A model generated the notes under the pieces. The model was given only the letters and a program-made list of their open reading frames with translations, was not told the origin of the DNA and made no database searches. Of a stretch of DNA of 64,000 bases, positions 1-13,079 are shown piece after piece. The translations under genes and the position numbers were made by a program. Numbering within the stretch: position 1 is the stretch's first letter; each line of letters starts with the position of its first letter. Source of the stretch: Allacma fusca (lineage: Eukaryota > Arthropoda > Collembola > Symphypleona > Sminthuridae); assembly GCA_947179485.1 (NCBI GenBank), contig OX359247.1, positions 3,005,060 through 3,069,059 of the forward strand, written 5' to 3'.

Positions 1-107
1 CTAAGCGGGAGAAGGCTTTTGAGCAGCCCGTAAACTGTATGAACAATATAATAAATATTCAAGTTAAGATTTGAGCCCCCTAATTTAAAAATGATTAAGA
101 ATTTTGC

Positions 108-190
108 AAGGGAAATTAATAAAATAATTTACAATTTTTCAAGGGAAATTAATAAAATAATTTACAATTTTTCAAGGGAAATTATTTGTA
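108..190. repeat. short tandem repeat, 33-bp unit
   Basis: A unit of about 33 bases beginning AAGGGAAATTAATAAAATAA is present about 2.4 times in direct tandem, just downstream of the GLIS exon on its strand, so it lies in an intron of that gene. No coding or regulatory role is evident. Confidence 0.8.
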
Positions 191-245
191 ATAAAATTAT
201 TTTGAGGAAATTAGAAGACATGAGAAGGTACATGTGTACACCTAC

Positions 246-1385
246 CGTGCATTTATTGGGCTTGTGTCCCGTATGAACTCTCATGTGTATGAGTAGTTTG
301 TACCGAGCATTGAATGGACGGTTGCGTCGAGCACAGCCGAGCCAAAAACAACTGAAGTCTTCCCGTCGACCTTCCACATGAACCCGCTCGATGTGACTCA
401 CAAGTTCATCCTATAAAATATTTACAATTTCCAAGTATTAGCCCATGACATCAAATCTTGATATAGAAATCATATAATTAAAATTCACAAGAGCATTTAT
501 GGACAATTATTACAATTACATAATTACTAAAAACTACTACCGTACTAATACAATAACAAAATGGTTACCTGATGGTCAAAAACTGCTTTGCAGTCAATCC
601 ACATACATCCCAGGGGCTCATGTTTTTGTGAATCTTCTCCCGAGTCAACCTCTTCCACCTCCCCTTCCGGATCCTCAGAGTCACCGTCAGGAGTCTTGTC
701 CAACTTGTCATTTGGCAAAACCAAGGCTTCTCGCTTCAAGAGACCTGGGGACAGCCAGCAGTCATCTCCAAAGCCCAGAGCGTCCAATTTGGAAAGAAGG
801 AGAAAGTTACCCAACCGTTCCTTCCTCTCAGCAGCCGCATTGGTCATCAAGGACGGACTGTAACCATTTGTCACGTCCTCAGTCGAAGTTGAATTCCTGA
901 GGTCGCAGTGAGGATTCCAAGTGTTCTCTTCGGTGCAGTCGTAATTATGACCCCAGTTGTCATGTATGATGTTGGCCACAGCATTGAGGCTGCTCCATGT
1001 CGAAATATTGTCGCTTGTGAGCCCCAAAATTTCTGCAGGAGCATTCACCGAATTTTGCCAATCCTCCCACATGATAACTTTTTCGGAAATTCTTTAATAT
1101 TGTGGCACTTAAAGTTTTTATTTTATTTGAATGTTAAATCCTCTGATATTGAAAGCAGAAGAAAATTGTATATATCACAAGGATTTTCTGGAATATAAAA
1201 CTTGAATAATTACTTTTACTACTTTGTAAATAAATTCGGATACTACTAAAGTGAAAGACTTGTCTTGCTGACATCCAACTCTTGAATAGTGTCACCGTCC
1301 CAGGTCGCCCTGACTAAATACTAAGTTACCCTGGAACGGATCTATGTAAGAAGGCAGAGTGGTGGGGATGATCATGGACTTGCAA
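246..1385 (-). CDS. GLIS/GLI-family C2H2 zinc-finger protein, partial
   Basis: Exons read as 1296 to about 1385 (upstream limit uncertain), 569-1091 and 246-410; phases 2 and 0 match at the junctions. The last exon ends at a GTAGGT donor, so the rest of the gene lies left of the window. The middle exon is acidic and Ser-rich and ends in the first finger (GCMWIDCKAVFDHQ). The next exon completes it (DELVSHIERVH), holds the whole second finger (CFWLGCARRNRPFNARYKLL, then IHMRVHTG) and starts the third (KPNKCT). The CX4C first finger, the tandem-finger linker and the FNARYKLLIHMRVH block are typical of the GLIS branch of GLI/GLIS/ZIC factors, which bind DNA in the nucleus. Insect relatives include lame duck and sugarbabe; I cannot tell which is orthologous. 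The first exon is supported only by splice phase and an open frame. Confidence 0.8.
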
Positions 1386-3473
1386 CTCTCAAGGGAAAAA
1401 CGTTTCGTATATTGTACATGTGTTCAATTTTTTTCGGTAATTTATTTCATTGTTTAAAAACTCCTTGGTCGGGGAGGAAAGGCGGCCGGGCAGCTTCATA
1501 TAGGTATATACATGTGGGCCTAAACATGTATAAATTATAATTTTACGCTTGCAGTCGGGGTTACGCACTTGTTTTCATCTCTGGATTAGTATTTCACGTC
1601 GACATGTTCTTGCTATTATCCACTTTTTTTCCCTTCTGTTGTGAGTTCCATGTACAAATCATCTACCATCGACACAAAAAATTGTCTCTTACACTTGCTT
1701 CACTTCCAGGGGAAAACATTTCTTATGTGCATGCAAGTGAACGTCAATATGTAATGTCTGGTACCCCTCCATTCCAAATGAAGCCTATCCCATGACAGTA
1801 CATTGCTCACGGTTCGGAGTGCACTACGTCCATGTCCTGTGTGGATACATGTTTTTAGTAGTGCTCATACTACATGTTCTTCCAGGGAGCAATAAAGGCA
1901 GACGAAAATTATTAATAATGTCATATCATTTACACATCATGTTTGTCAATGCAATAGGAACAAGGGAATCACAAACATGTGTTCAGTTTTACAGCAAGTG
2001 TTTCTTCAAGCCTCGAACCCTTAATCCTAACTGAGATGAGGACTTTTAACGGCTCCTGATTTTCTTTTTGTACTCCCTTCCCAGTTGTACCCAATTTATT
2101 ACTTCTGCTCAAATTTGGTGTACTGATTGAAATTATGATTTGTAATTTTTATATATGATCACAGAGATGAGACATGAGACCCATCCGGATTACATGTGAA
2201 TACTATATAGTTATCATGATTGCTATTTGCTTAAGGAGCAGGGATATATAACTAATACCATCCAAAATATGGGTTTTGATAATGCTTTGATAACAGCGAC
2301 GCTTGTCATACGAACATACGAACGGTAAATTAGCGCAAAAAGGGAAGATTCCCAGTGCAATATGCATTGCAGTGCAGGTACAAAATGTGAATTCGGAAAA
2401 CACCCATCTCAGAGAATATATGATGACATTTGTTTTTTGAAATTAACAAGTTTGACTATAGGAACGAATTATGGGTAAGTAATTACTTTACTCTGTAAGG
2501 GCTGATATGCCTAGGCGCTCATTATGTACGCCCTTGTTTTTACTACGAATTACATAACATGATTTCATCATCACTTTTTTTTACTAGACCCTTTTCCTAT
2601 GCAGGGTGAAGTTTTTCTCGTGATGTTTAACATTTAAGGAGCGGCCACATGTTCCAGTTCCGTGGCTTAATAATGTAAGTTTCTGTAATTCAAGAAGGCG
2701 ACGACACTATTTTCAACCAGTGCACTCAATGGTTTGAGTGCGCGTTCATTTATGAGACTGTACATGCATGTATGTCAATACGTACACTCTAGTCACTGGA
2801 TACAATTTGAATAAGATGTTGGCAAAAAAATGGAACAAGTGTCAAGAGTAATTAATCATAAGACGACGTAATTATACACTTTGCCACTTGGAACACATTT
2901 CTGTCTTCAGTCAGATTCAGTTTAAGTGAGAAGCTAATGAACGTGATGACTATATTTTAAATCGGGAAAAAAATTGTAGGCGGATGAACATCGAATATTA
3001 TGTATTTTATTGCTCGTGCATATTTAATATTCTATTTCTCGTATTATTACGGATACTCTCACTCTTGACACTTTCGTACAGACATGGACAGGACACTCCA
3101 TGCATGTAGGCGAGGGCTCTGGGTAAGTTTGAAATTTTATGATATATTAACTAATAGATGAACGATTTCCAATGACACTACATTCATGAAGTTGGATTAC
3201 AGACGTAGATGCGGGTAAATATTTCCCGTGGTTGTGCCGTTTAGGGGCATGAATTCTTATATTAAATTTATCTGTAAACAGATTGCAAAAATTTATGTAC
3301 GGAACCCATAGGGAAGTGTATACCTATATTTTAAGATATCGACTGAGTCTACGTACACACATACGTATACGAAGCAAAAGCATTTAGAGTGTCGCATAGT
3401 TGAGGAATCAATCTGGTAGTAAAATTAAACTAGAGTTTTTAACCTATTCGTAGCTTTCCCCATTGAGAAGGAA
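1386..3473. other. non-coding stretch between GLIS and the hairpin
   Basis: About 2 kb of AT-rich sequence. Open frames are short and none shows splice-linked coding character. It probably holds upstream introns or exons of the minus-strand GLIS gene that I could not identify. I see no repeat or promoter I can support. Confidence 0.4.
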
Positions 3474-3582
3474 TATATCGTTGGCTAAATTCTAAAAAGT
3501 ACCATTTTCATTTCATAACCTATGCTTTTTAAATGGGTTCGCAAATGAAAATGGTACTTTTTAGAATTTAGCCAACGATATA
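3474..3582. repeat. perfect 40-bp inverted repeat (hairpin)
   Basis: The arm at 3474-3513 (starting TATATCGTTGGC) is the exact reverse complement of 3543-3582, with a 29-base loop. There is no mismatch in 40 bp. It lies outside recognisable exons, about 325 bases before the first visible ionotropic-receptor exon. It could be a tiny palindromic MITE, a recent inverted duplication, or a precursor of small RNA. Animal miRNA precursors usually contain mismatches, so an siRNA-type or transposon origin is more likely. Confidence 0.9.
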
Positions 3583-3907
3583 AACTATGTTGCGTAATTA
3601 TGAGATTATTAACACCTTGCTTAATTAAACTGCCATGTTGTAGTCTATGGTTTCGTACTTTAACTACTAAAGGGTGTCCCTGAGCCGTCGGAACCATCTG
3701 TATTGGGTCCTCAGTTATCAATTCCTACACATCCTCTCGTCCCAATTCCAATTAAAACGAAACAATGTAATTTCTAGATGTTTCACTTGTAGGAATAGAA
3801 ATGAAAAAAAATCCTCTTTATTCATGGTATTCAGGACTTGTCACTTAAATTGTAAGAACTGTTTAATTAGGCAAATACTGTAAACCACAGAATTCTGAAT
3901 GTTTCAG

Positions 3908-6285
3908 TTACTCCTTAAAAAGAAATGTCCGGAAGTTCTACAAAAATATCCTCATCAGTTGTGTTTGTGGGCTTGTGTGGGTAGAGTCTCAAACTCTTAA
4001 ACTGGATAAATTTGAACAAAGCTGCATTCTGCCAGACATGGAATCAGAAGTTATAGGGGTGGCGCAGGTAATTATGCAAATATTATATTTTTGCTAAATT
4101 GAACCCTTTTAAAGCACCTTAAGAAGTATCAGAACTAAGCTTTAATAAACGACCTCATTTGAGGGATAGATTCACATGTAAAATTTAACTCACTGAGTCT
4201 AGAGATTAAATGTTGTTCAAGAGAAAGCGTGCTTTGAACAATATCCGCGAGATAGTTGAATTTAACCAGACAAATTTCTCTACGTGCCTTCATCTGTACT
4301 ATTAGCTTTCAGGATGTTCAAAAATAAAATTCGTCTTGTATGGGAACAATAATAATTATCCATACATTCCACAACGTTATTTGTATGAATTTTCCAGAGT
4401 GATCCTGTGTATCCCAGAGATTCCACATTGGTCTTTGTGAATGGAACTTTGGTCGAAGCAAGCGGACATTCTATAGACCTCTTTTTAGACCTGGCCTACA
4501 TTCTAAAGTTTAAGTAAGTGCAGAGCAGAATTATCTGTACATAGTTTTTGAATTTTTTATGTAGACCGCATAATACATTAAACAAATTTTGTGTCATTAC
4601 CACAACTCTATTTCCTCCTTTTAAAGACCAGTAATGAAGAAAGGTGCTGGTTGGGGGGACAAACTACCTAATGGCTCATGGTCAGGCATATCAACACAGT
4701 TGCTAGCCAATGACGCTGATATTTGCATCTCTCAAGCCACATTAAATGTCGACAGGGCAGAAGTATTCACTTTTTTCCAGCCTACATACCTTGGCAATTA
4801 CTTAGCCCATTTCCGACAGATTCCCTCAAGGTCACTACGAAATGTATTCTTGCAACCCTTCCACGAAGAAGTGTGGTTGCTCCTTTTGGTCGCTTCTATC
4901 ATGGCACTTTTATCTCTCAAGCTTATGTACGTCTTCAAGTTCAAAAATATTTTCTACGGATTTCCATGGTACGTGCAAGACTTTACCATGGGAAAGCAGT
5001 ATGAGAAGGGGAGTCTGTCGGACTTGCTTCTTTGGATAGTAGGATGCATTTCCCAAAAAGGTAGTATTTACCATACCTTAAATTGACATGTGTAATAAAA
5101 TTATATTTCTGTCCATGTAATTTATTCCTGAACTTGAGTATTTAATTTTCCAATCTGCAAATTTAATTTGCTCATTTCTATGTATTTTTTATATTTACTG
5201 ATTCCAACAGGATGCTGGAATTATTTCCTACACATTATGTTTGTAACACAGCTTATTTTATAAGACCTTCCATCAGTCACTGTTTTTAATGAATTTTGTC
5301 ATAAAATTAATATTTTTTCCTAGGCTGGTCCCTAACTCCGGAGGGGCTTGGAATGAAAATAGTATTTTATACGACCATCATAACTACAACCATTGTGTAC
5401 GTTGCTTACAGTGCAAATCTAGTCGCAATTTTCAAGACCAGTGACACTCCAATTACAGAGTTCTCAACTTTACGGAAACAACTTAAAATCATTGGGGACA
5501 AGAGCATTCCCTTCATTACAGACATTGTGCAGGTAGAAAGAACCCATCTCTCAATTACACACTTTCATTACAGAACATCCTGCGAAAAATTAATATTTCT
5601 CTCAAGAACTCAAGTAGACAGAAGAAGCGTTCCAGCCATCAAGAATTCATGGCTCTTAATGATGCCGTGGAAGAAGTGCTTGCAACCAGAAGTGCCTTTC
5701 TCACAGTTGATGGCTTCTTCAATGCATTCTTGGACTCAAACCGTACTTCTTACGAATACTGCCAGCAGATTTCAACCATTAAAGCACTCAAAACTACAAG
5801 GTGGGCAGGCATGTATGCAAGGCGAAACTGGTCAAAGAAGGAGGTATTTGGCAGGAGGTAATTTTTTCTGGACATTTATATTAAATTGTTAATTATTACA
5901 TTATTATTTGATAAAAGATAAAATCTAATTCGACAAGTTTCTGAAATAATGAATTACTACAACGTAATGACCAAGTTATGCTTTACTGTGTAGCATCATC
6001 AAAATAATAGAGCGTGGGTTGAACTACCGATATTCTCTGAATGCAGACAGGTTCATAAGTCCATTTTGCAATTTGAACAGAGGTTGGGCTTCAAATGAAG
6101 AAATTAACTTGGACGACGTCGCGATAGCTTTCATACTCTTTGCTTCGGGCTTGTGCATAAGCCTGTTGGTATTAATAGTGGAAACCGTTTTCAATTTCAG
6201 ACTTTTTCTGTACACTTTTAAAAGTCTGTGTGATCGTAAGAGTAGTAAGAGCTGGAAAACTAAAAAATCATTTCTCTCCCGCTGA
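3908..6285 (+). CDS. ionotropic receptor (divergent IR, iGluR-related), 5' incomplete
   Basis: A ligand-gated cation channel subunit of the variant glutamate-receptor family used by protostomes in chemosensation. Exons: 3908-4067, 4398-4513, 4627-5060, 5324-5532, 5574-5857, 5994-6285 (stop TGA). The phases agree throughout and give about 498 codons. In order: a hydrophobic run near the start (ILISCVCGLVW) that may be a signal peptide; the S1 half of the ligand-binding region; TM1 (VWLLLLVASIMALL); pore segment (SLSDLLLWIVGCISQK); TM3 with the family signature VYVAYSANLVAIF; S2; and TM4 (FILFASGLCISLLVLIV) before a short basic tail. The first visible exon begins mid-codon with no in-frame ATG upstream, so a start exon is missing. 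The short N-terminus lacks room for a full amino-terminal domain, which fits divergent IRs. The odorant or tastant is unknown. Confidence 0.88.
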
Positions 6286-7986
6286 GGTCAGGAATGATGG
6301 CAGACACGCGACTGCTGGGGTTACTTACAACATGATACAGTATGAGGCTTATTCGTATCACATGAACAATGATCTGTACATATTGCTAAAATGTACACAT
6401 CTCCATGTATAAAAGTAAAGTATATATCATTTGCAGCCGTACTCGATCAGTTTACATTTTCCAATTTTACACAATGGAAACAGAGAATAAGATTGTACAA
6501 AAAGACTAAATGAAACATGCAAGTGTGCTGACTTCGAGAGTAGACAACTACCTAGTGGAGTTGTAATTTGAGACAAATTATAAAAACAAAGCTCCCCTAC
6601 AATGTTCCAATTAATGGTAATCGGATGGGCACGAGTCGAAAATTTCTCTGCATACATTTTAAATACTTACTGTTTACTTGATATTTCTCAGTTTTTAGCG
6701 AAAGTTTGTACAAGAGTATAAACATCATGTATCGCTAATAATTATTTTCAGTAGTGAAATACGCTTTTCATTGAACAACGGAGTTTTTATGATGTGTACA
6801 GTACTTCTAACGGCATGCTGAACAGATGTGAATCAGCGGAATCAAATTACAAACTTTGTATCCGAGGATGCTTTCTTGAATTGGTCCACAGCTGATCCAG
6901 CATCTGCACGAACGTTTACAAAAATAAGAATCCGAAGGATTAAATAACTTGTAATTACATGTAACGCCTAAGTGATTACCATGCAAGATGCAATTACTTA
7001 ATATAAACAGGAATGAGTTGTTTATGTACTGAACAGGTGGGGCTACATGGTACAATGCTATTACATTATAAGTAATTACTGTATCGACAAAACCAGGAAA
7101 CAAATACATTTTATTTGTCTATGGATACAAAAATCACTTTTACGCAAATTCATACATAACGTGTTCACAGATTCCTAAAATACATCTAATACCTCATAAA
7201 ATATCTAATCAAAAGTATCAATAATAATAGTAATTGCCTTTTTAATATTGGATGATTCGGACTGCTTCAGTTATTCACTTACTTTAAAATTTTACTGGAG
7301 GAACAAAACTCAACATTAAACAAGATGAAATCAAGACATAAAGACATCACTGAACCCCATCCAATCAACCATCCACAGTAGTCAAGTTGTGCACACACAA
7401 GGCAATTGAGCACTACAATCAATCATTCGTGAAAATTATTTATTTTCTCAAATTTTCATGTTAAGAAATAAGTAGCAGTACCATGTATACATCTTAACTA
7501 AGTTTACAAGTTCTCTGTGAATTGGGCAAGATAGCTTAGTGATATTGGTAATAATATATACATATCTATATTACAAAAAAAATTATTTTGCAAGTCTCCA
7601 GTCACATTCTCGTCTAGTTAACATATCAATCTGTCTTTATGATTTCGCGGAGTTGGTTATGAGAATCAATTCTGAATTAAGAATGAACTAGATTTATATA
7701 GATTAAAACCATGCGACGAACTTTATCTACATAATTAAATTACTTATCATAAGCCACTGGTTTTTTCAAATTTACAACTTAAAAGATGATATTCCAAAAG
7801 AAAAAAAAATCCCCTCTTCATCTGACTTCACACAGTTGTATTCAGTCACTTCCTAGCTAAAATTACTTGATAGCATTCTCCGTACTATATTACAAATGAA
7901 AGAGAAACAAATGAAGAGAAAAAAGAACAATAGCAATCCGTTACAGAACGAGCAAACAGTAATATAAGAAACAGGATCAAGAAACA
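6286..7986. other. intergenic, between convergent IR and CLASRP genes
   Basis: 1.7 kb between the IR stop and the CLASRP stop, the two genes being convergent. It must carry both 3' UTRs. Otherwise it is AT-rich with only short random-looking frames, and I see no further gene or repeat. Confidence 0.5.
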
Positions 7987-10900
7987 TCAAAATTCCAAAC
8001 ATGGGCTGCCACTTCTACTTCTCGACCTAGAGTGTGATCGCGATGAAGCTGATGACTTGGAGGAGTCTGATGCAAGAGCTTGGTTACGGTGACGCTTTTC
8101 ACGTTCTCTGTAATAACATAAAAATTATTTCGGGTAACAGTACTGAACACAAAATTAAACTGATTTGATTTCAGTAATTTAATAGAACCACTGCAATATA
8201 TAGTACTATTTCTGAATATGTACCTCCGTCTGTACTTAATTGACAGTTCTCGTAGACTTTCTTCTCTCTCCAGTCTTTCCTGTACTTGCTTCTCAATGCG
8301 AGATTTCTCAGCTTCTTTGTCAGCCTTCAGCTGACGGTTCAAAGCAAGCTGCATTCGACGTTTAAGGCGCTCTTGAGGTGTGAGTTTGGCTGAGGATGAA
8401 GTCCCACCCTAAAATGTTTTTAGGAATTAGTACTAGACCCCCAATGTAGTTGCATATTTCACTTAAACCGAATAAAAGTCCGATAAATCGGCGCGATTTT
8501 CAAACAGCAAACAACCCACACACATTACTCCTAAAGTAGAATAATTATCCTGTTCGCTTCTCATTTTAACACTTCACGTTTTCAGAATTGTCTATTTTGT
8601 CACAATTAAGAATAAAGTAAAATATTTCCTAATTCATCTGTATACGTTGAATGTTATGCACCAAAGCCTACATTGCAAACAAAGTCGCACTCTAAAATAA
8701 GAATGCAACCGATAGAATTTGTCTATAGGTAATAAAATAATTGACCTAACAATTGTCCCTGCCGATTTCGTCTATAAAATATATTGTACAAGCCATAGAT
8801 AACCAAAAAAGCAGTTGATACCCTAACTTCAGAAAGGAGGCTACATGAATAACTGTTCTTAAGCATGTTTCATTTCTTTCAACTTTCTATTATAACTCGT
8901 AAATACACTAACACAGGAAAAAGTAAAAACTAGATCTAGCTGTATTCCTGGAGCTCAAAAAGCAAGGTATAATCTGGAGCATCAACAAAGGGAAACATCG
9001 GCAGTTTAAGGTAAAGCCTTGCGGCATAAAGTTGAACAAAGTGCAAATAACTTATTCTGGCAAACAGTATGATTCTTACTGACTTTGGAAGAGGCGCTCA
9101 CGCTCGGTTTACCCGATGGAACAGAATGATTTGAAGAATTAAACCTGTAAAAACAAAATAAATTATTGGTATTATTCATACAAGGATCCAATATCAAAGA
9201 AGTGCTTGGATCTATAACAAAATATGGGTTTGTCGCAATCCCTATCCAGGAGTTCAATATCAACCTTCAATATTCTCCAAGCGGTTCGAACTTACTTTTC
9301 GTTGCGATTGGTAGCACTAGCAGAGTTCCGCTCAGAATCTGATGAGTCCGAGGACCGTGCAGAGGCATCTGAGTTTTCCTGCTCATGAGCTGCCTTGGCT
9401 TTGTCGTAATAGCGCTTCACAGGTGGAGAAGGCAACTTCACACTGTCTCCGTTATTATTTCCCAAAGAAGTACTGGTGTTAGAGTCATTATTTTTCTTCC
9501 TGCAGATTAGTCATAGAAATCAGGTTAAGGATTATGGAACAACTATGTTATTCTGTACCTGTACTATTCTAAAAATTTCCATTTACCCTATAGTGTCAAT
9601 CGACACGCGTCGAGCAGGAGACCTTGATGACGAAGAACTAGAGGATGAATAAGATTTACGCTTTCTTGATGACCTCGAACGAGATCCAGATCTATCCCGT
9701 CGGGACGAACTTGACCTACGGCGAGACCTTCGTCTCGATGATCTTCTGGAATGTTTGTTCCGACTCCGATTTCGGTCATGACTTCTACTGTGAGATTTTC
9801 GTCTGTTACGCCCGCGGTTTCTGGACCTCGACCTAGAATATGAAGACCTTCGGGATTTCGATCTGCTTTTGGGCCGATTTCGACTATGACGTCTGTCTCT
9901 CGATCTTCCACGGCGTGAATGGCTTCTGCTTCTACTACGGCTTTTATTAATTTTAGTTCGACTTGCCGACGATTTTCTACGGGAAGATTTAGTCTTAAAA
10001 CTGGAACGGTCTGAGGATGAACTGCTTCTTCTTCGGCGACTGCCACCACCTGAATTACGGTCGTTATTACTACGGTATTCACGGTCATTCCGTCCCCACG
10101 AACGTGACCTAGATCGGAGAAATCGTCTTCTCGGAGACTTGCTGAGACTCCTACGTTTTCTCCACTTTTTAGCTAATGGTAGTCCATCTGGAGGTAAAAC
10201 AGGTCCGAAGATCACGTCCCCGGCTTTGGACCTATTTTTAAAAATACTGTAAATAACTTAAAAACACTAAGACATGTACGGTGAAGCTAGAATAAGCCAA
10301 CCGCCAAATTAGGCTCAAACCTCTTCTTTTCATCATCAGTCTCATTTCCACCAAAGGAGGTGATGTAAGTTATTTTTTCAGGGGAAGGTGATATGGATCG
10401 CGATTCAGACCTTGATGTGGACCGACGTTTTTCGCCCGTTGGCGAAGTGTTCGTACGAGCAGCATAACTATTAAGAAAAAATTGATAACTTCATATAATC
10501 AGTTTTACATTTAATACAAAAGCTAGTTGTAAAAGAATCTGCACCTTGGTGGACTCACGTATCCCTTCCGCATAATTATTCTGTCTTTGTAAGCTCTTCG
10601 TTCTCGACGCGCTTTACGTCCCTAAAGAATTTACAAAAAATCCGTTTTAATAGCAACGAAGCCTTGCGCGTCCACAATGGCTTCAGGTTTTACTAATAAT
10701 TATTTGTATCCAACTTACACTCATAGTTTGCTTTTCTTCTTCTTGAAGTTTTGCTAATCTCATCTGCTCTTTCTCTTCCAAGTCAGCATTTAAATATCTC
10801 ATGAAGTCTCCAGCTGACATTCCGTACTTAACCCCTCCATTATTTAGCTCAGCTTGTTGTGCAAGATTCAGATCCTTTACGTTTACTAACAAATCTAGAA

Positions 10901-11817
10901 AATTTGAAAGAAAAAATTGAAAACTGTCCATATTTATAAAAACAGCCTAATTTCCACTTCTTGATTCATGTCAACTAACCAAAATCAATGTCTTCATCCG
11001 ATTCCTCTTCTCCAGCTTCGCTTGGGGCTCCCAGAGCACTTCCAGTCTTAGTAACTGCTGCCGTCATGGTAGTTCCAGTGGGAGTACTGTCTTCATAAGT
11101 ATACCCGATAGCAGCTTTAGGAGCTTTCCCTTTGCCAGGCTCAACTGTCCCTTTGCTCCCATGAGTTAGGACAGGGGTAGGAGTTCCAAACTGTTCCTCC
11201 ACATAGATCTGATGAAGGAACTTATCTTCAGAAACTATACAGACACACACAAGAGAAACGATTGAGTATCCCCAGTTTCAACTCCGTCAACTGGGTGCAC
11301 GCTGGTCCTTGAGGGAAACCACCGCAACCCAAGTACGAACATTGCAATGTTATTCGGGATTACTTCCAGCAAGGTCATTTTGAATGAGAATCCTGTATCG
11401 TTCATAATTTAATGCAGCCTCTTCTTCTTTTCCACCTGTCACTTCACTCACGTCTCCCGCATCCGACGAAGTTGTGTCGGGAATTCGATCCAGGTGAGCT
11501 CGGGCATCAAACCGGTCGATCATGTTCTCTGCATTGCCCTGCCATGGCATCCTACAATAAAATTTAAAATCAATACCTCTACACCCACGACTTGAATAAT
11601 TCCCTAAAAATGTGTATTTCTCTCACATGCAATTATCCGCCGCCGACGTGACTTGGGGATCCATGTAAATCTTGCATGGTCGTCCATGGACTTGCATAAA
11701 TTGAGCCGGGTCAGCTTTGAATTTCTCATAGTACTCCCGACGTCTCTCTGCTCTCCGTCGATAATCCACAATCAGCACCCGCAACTTCTTCTCATGCTTT
11801 CTAGCTTCGTGCCACAT
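7987..11817 (-). CDS. CLASRP: CLASRP: CLK4-associating SR-rich splicing regulator (SWAP2)
   Basis: A nuclear RS-domain protein thought to influence alternative splicing with CLK kinases. Eleven exons: 11627-11817, 11364-11551, 10980-11234, 10719-10894, 10545-10621, 10321-10467, 9587-10231, 9296-9499, 9084-9144, 8224-8408, 7987-8107. They total 2,250 bp, about 749 residues. Conserved blocks seen: the start MWHEARKHEKKLR, the DYRRRAERRREYYEKF helix, MPWQGNAENMIDRFD, QIYVEEQFG, IGYTYEDST, KYGMSAGDFM, the KARRERRAYKDR basic stretch, KITYITSFGGNETDDE, a long Arg/Ser domain in the 645-bp exon, and near the C-terminus LTPQERLKRRMQLALNRQ followed by a charged coiled coil. The final exon adds a second short RS stretch. 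The start is the family's conserved methionine. Likely single-copy housekeeping; no promoter element identified. Confidence 0.95.
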
Positions 11818-12654
11818 TTTTCAGAAATTTTGAACCTCCACTCCAAACTTAGCAAATCTCCACGTCCGCACGCTCCCCCTCCGTCGGACGATCTCCGATG
11901 CACGAATGTCTGTCTGGTCGAATTTCACGGAGTTGTCATATTTTCCAATTCATTTGTACAACACCCTCAAAATCAACAACACTAACCATTCAACCCCACT
12001 ATTCCGAACAAATAACCCCCAATAATAGACCGACTCTTACAAATTGAAATAGGAAATTATATTCCTATCCAGGGTACTGGGGTTCAAATTCCACTCCGGC
12101 CTGTTACTAAAACTCCGAAGGGAAGAAACTACAATACTTTAATCCGATCCCACATCTCTCCATACACCAAAAAACAAACCCACACTTTAATGTTTCTAGG
12201 AGTCACAGTGACACTATTAAAACTGAACTATTAATTAACGTCACATGTCTGTAAGGACAGACAGACGTTATTTAATTTGCTCGACAGGTAATAAGTATAC
12301 AGAGCAGTTGGTTGGTATGACTATAAGCAACTCAATATTCCTCTCACAAACTGCACTATTAACTCCTCAAAAATAGTTGGGTGTTCAAGGTTCTGTAGTA
12401 CTCTGAAATTAGCTCATTTAATGTCTTCAGTCTAATGTGAATTAAATTTGTTATCCCTTGTAGCACTCCTTTCCCTGTTCTTTAAAACTTTCCCGTCTGT
12501 TTGGACTCTCCTGTGTAAATTAAACTCAGTGGCGGCCTTTGACTTTTCCTTTCGTATGTAATTCAAGTCAAATGTCCCATTTGCTTCGGCGAGGTTTCAC
12601 TTGCTATACTGCTGCATACGATAATATACATGCAGTCTCGGGTCCTCTGATCTA
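11818..12654. other. CLASRP upstream region
   Basis: About 840 bases upstream of the CLASRP start. It must contain that gene's promoter and 5' UTR, but I see no clear TATA box. There is no convincing coding frame. Confidence 0.4.
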
Positions 12655-13079
12655 ATGTTAGGGAAATCCCGAGTAGCTCACAGGACGGACTGACAAAAAC
12701 ATCAGTCCGGACGGATTGGGAGTGGGATTGGGATTGACTATTTGAATGTACAGAGGGATTGAGACGGAGTGGGATTGACGCAAATATGTAGAAAACTGAG
12801 TGGGATTGATGATCAAAAATTATACCACATTAACTTAATTAATTTAGTTAATTTAATTTAATTAAATTAATTAGAGGCGCTTTTTAAAATTGGCGCGGTA
12901 TGTACGTATGCGCGCGCAGCGCGTGAGATTGAGTGGGATTGACTATCAGGAGTGTGTGTGTGCATCAGAGGGATTGGGAGTTTTCTCTATGGTACATAGA
13001 GTGATTGGGACGGAGTGTGAAATGAGGTATCGAGATTGGATAGGGATTGGGATTGTAAGAAGAGGGATTTCCCTAACAT
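12655..13079. mobile_element. 425-bp MITE, TA target duplication
   Basis: Ends are ATGTTAGGGAAATCCC on the left and its exact reverse complement on the right, with TA on both sides (12653-12654 and 13080-13081). The interior is full of degenerate GAGTGGGATTGAC words and a GC-rich core, and has no transposase. A TA duplication suggests mobilisation by a Tc1/mariner-type enzyme. Confidence 0.75.

Noticed and set aside
9588..10088. Long second frame (166 codons) antisense-shifted within the CLASRP RS exon
   Set aside because: A by-product of the repetitive Arg/Ser codons; it lacks splice support and CLASRP explains the region.
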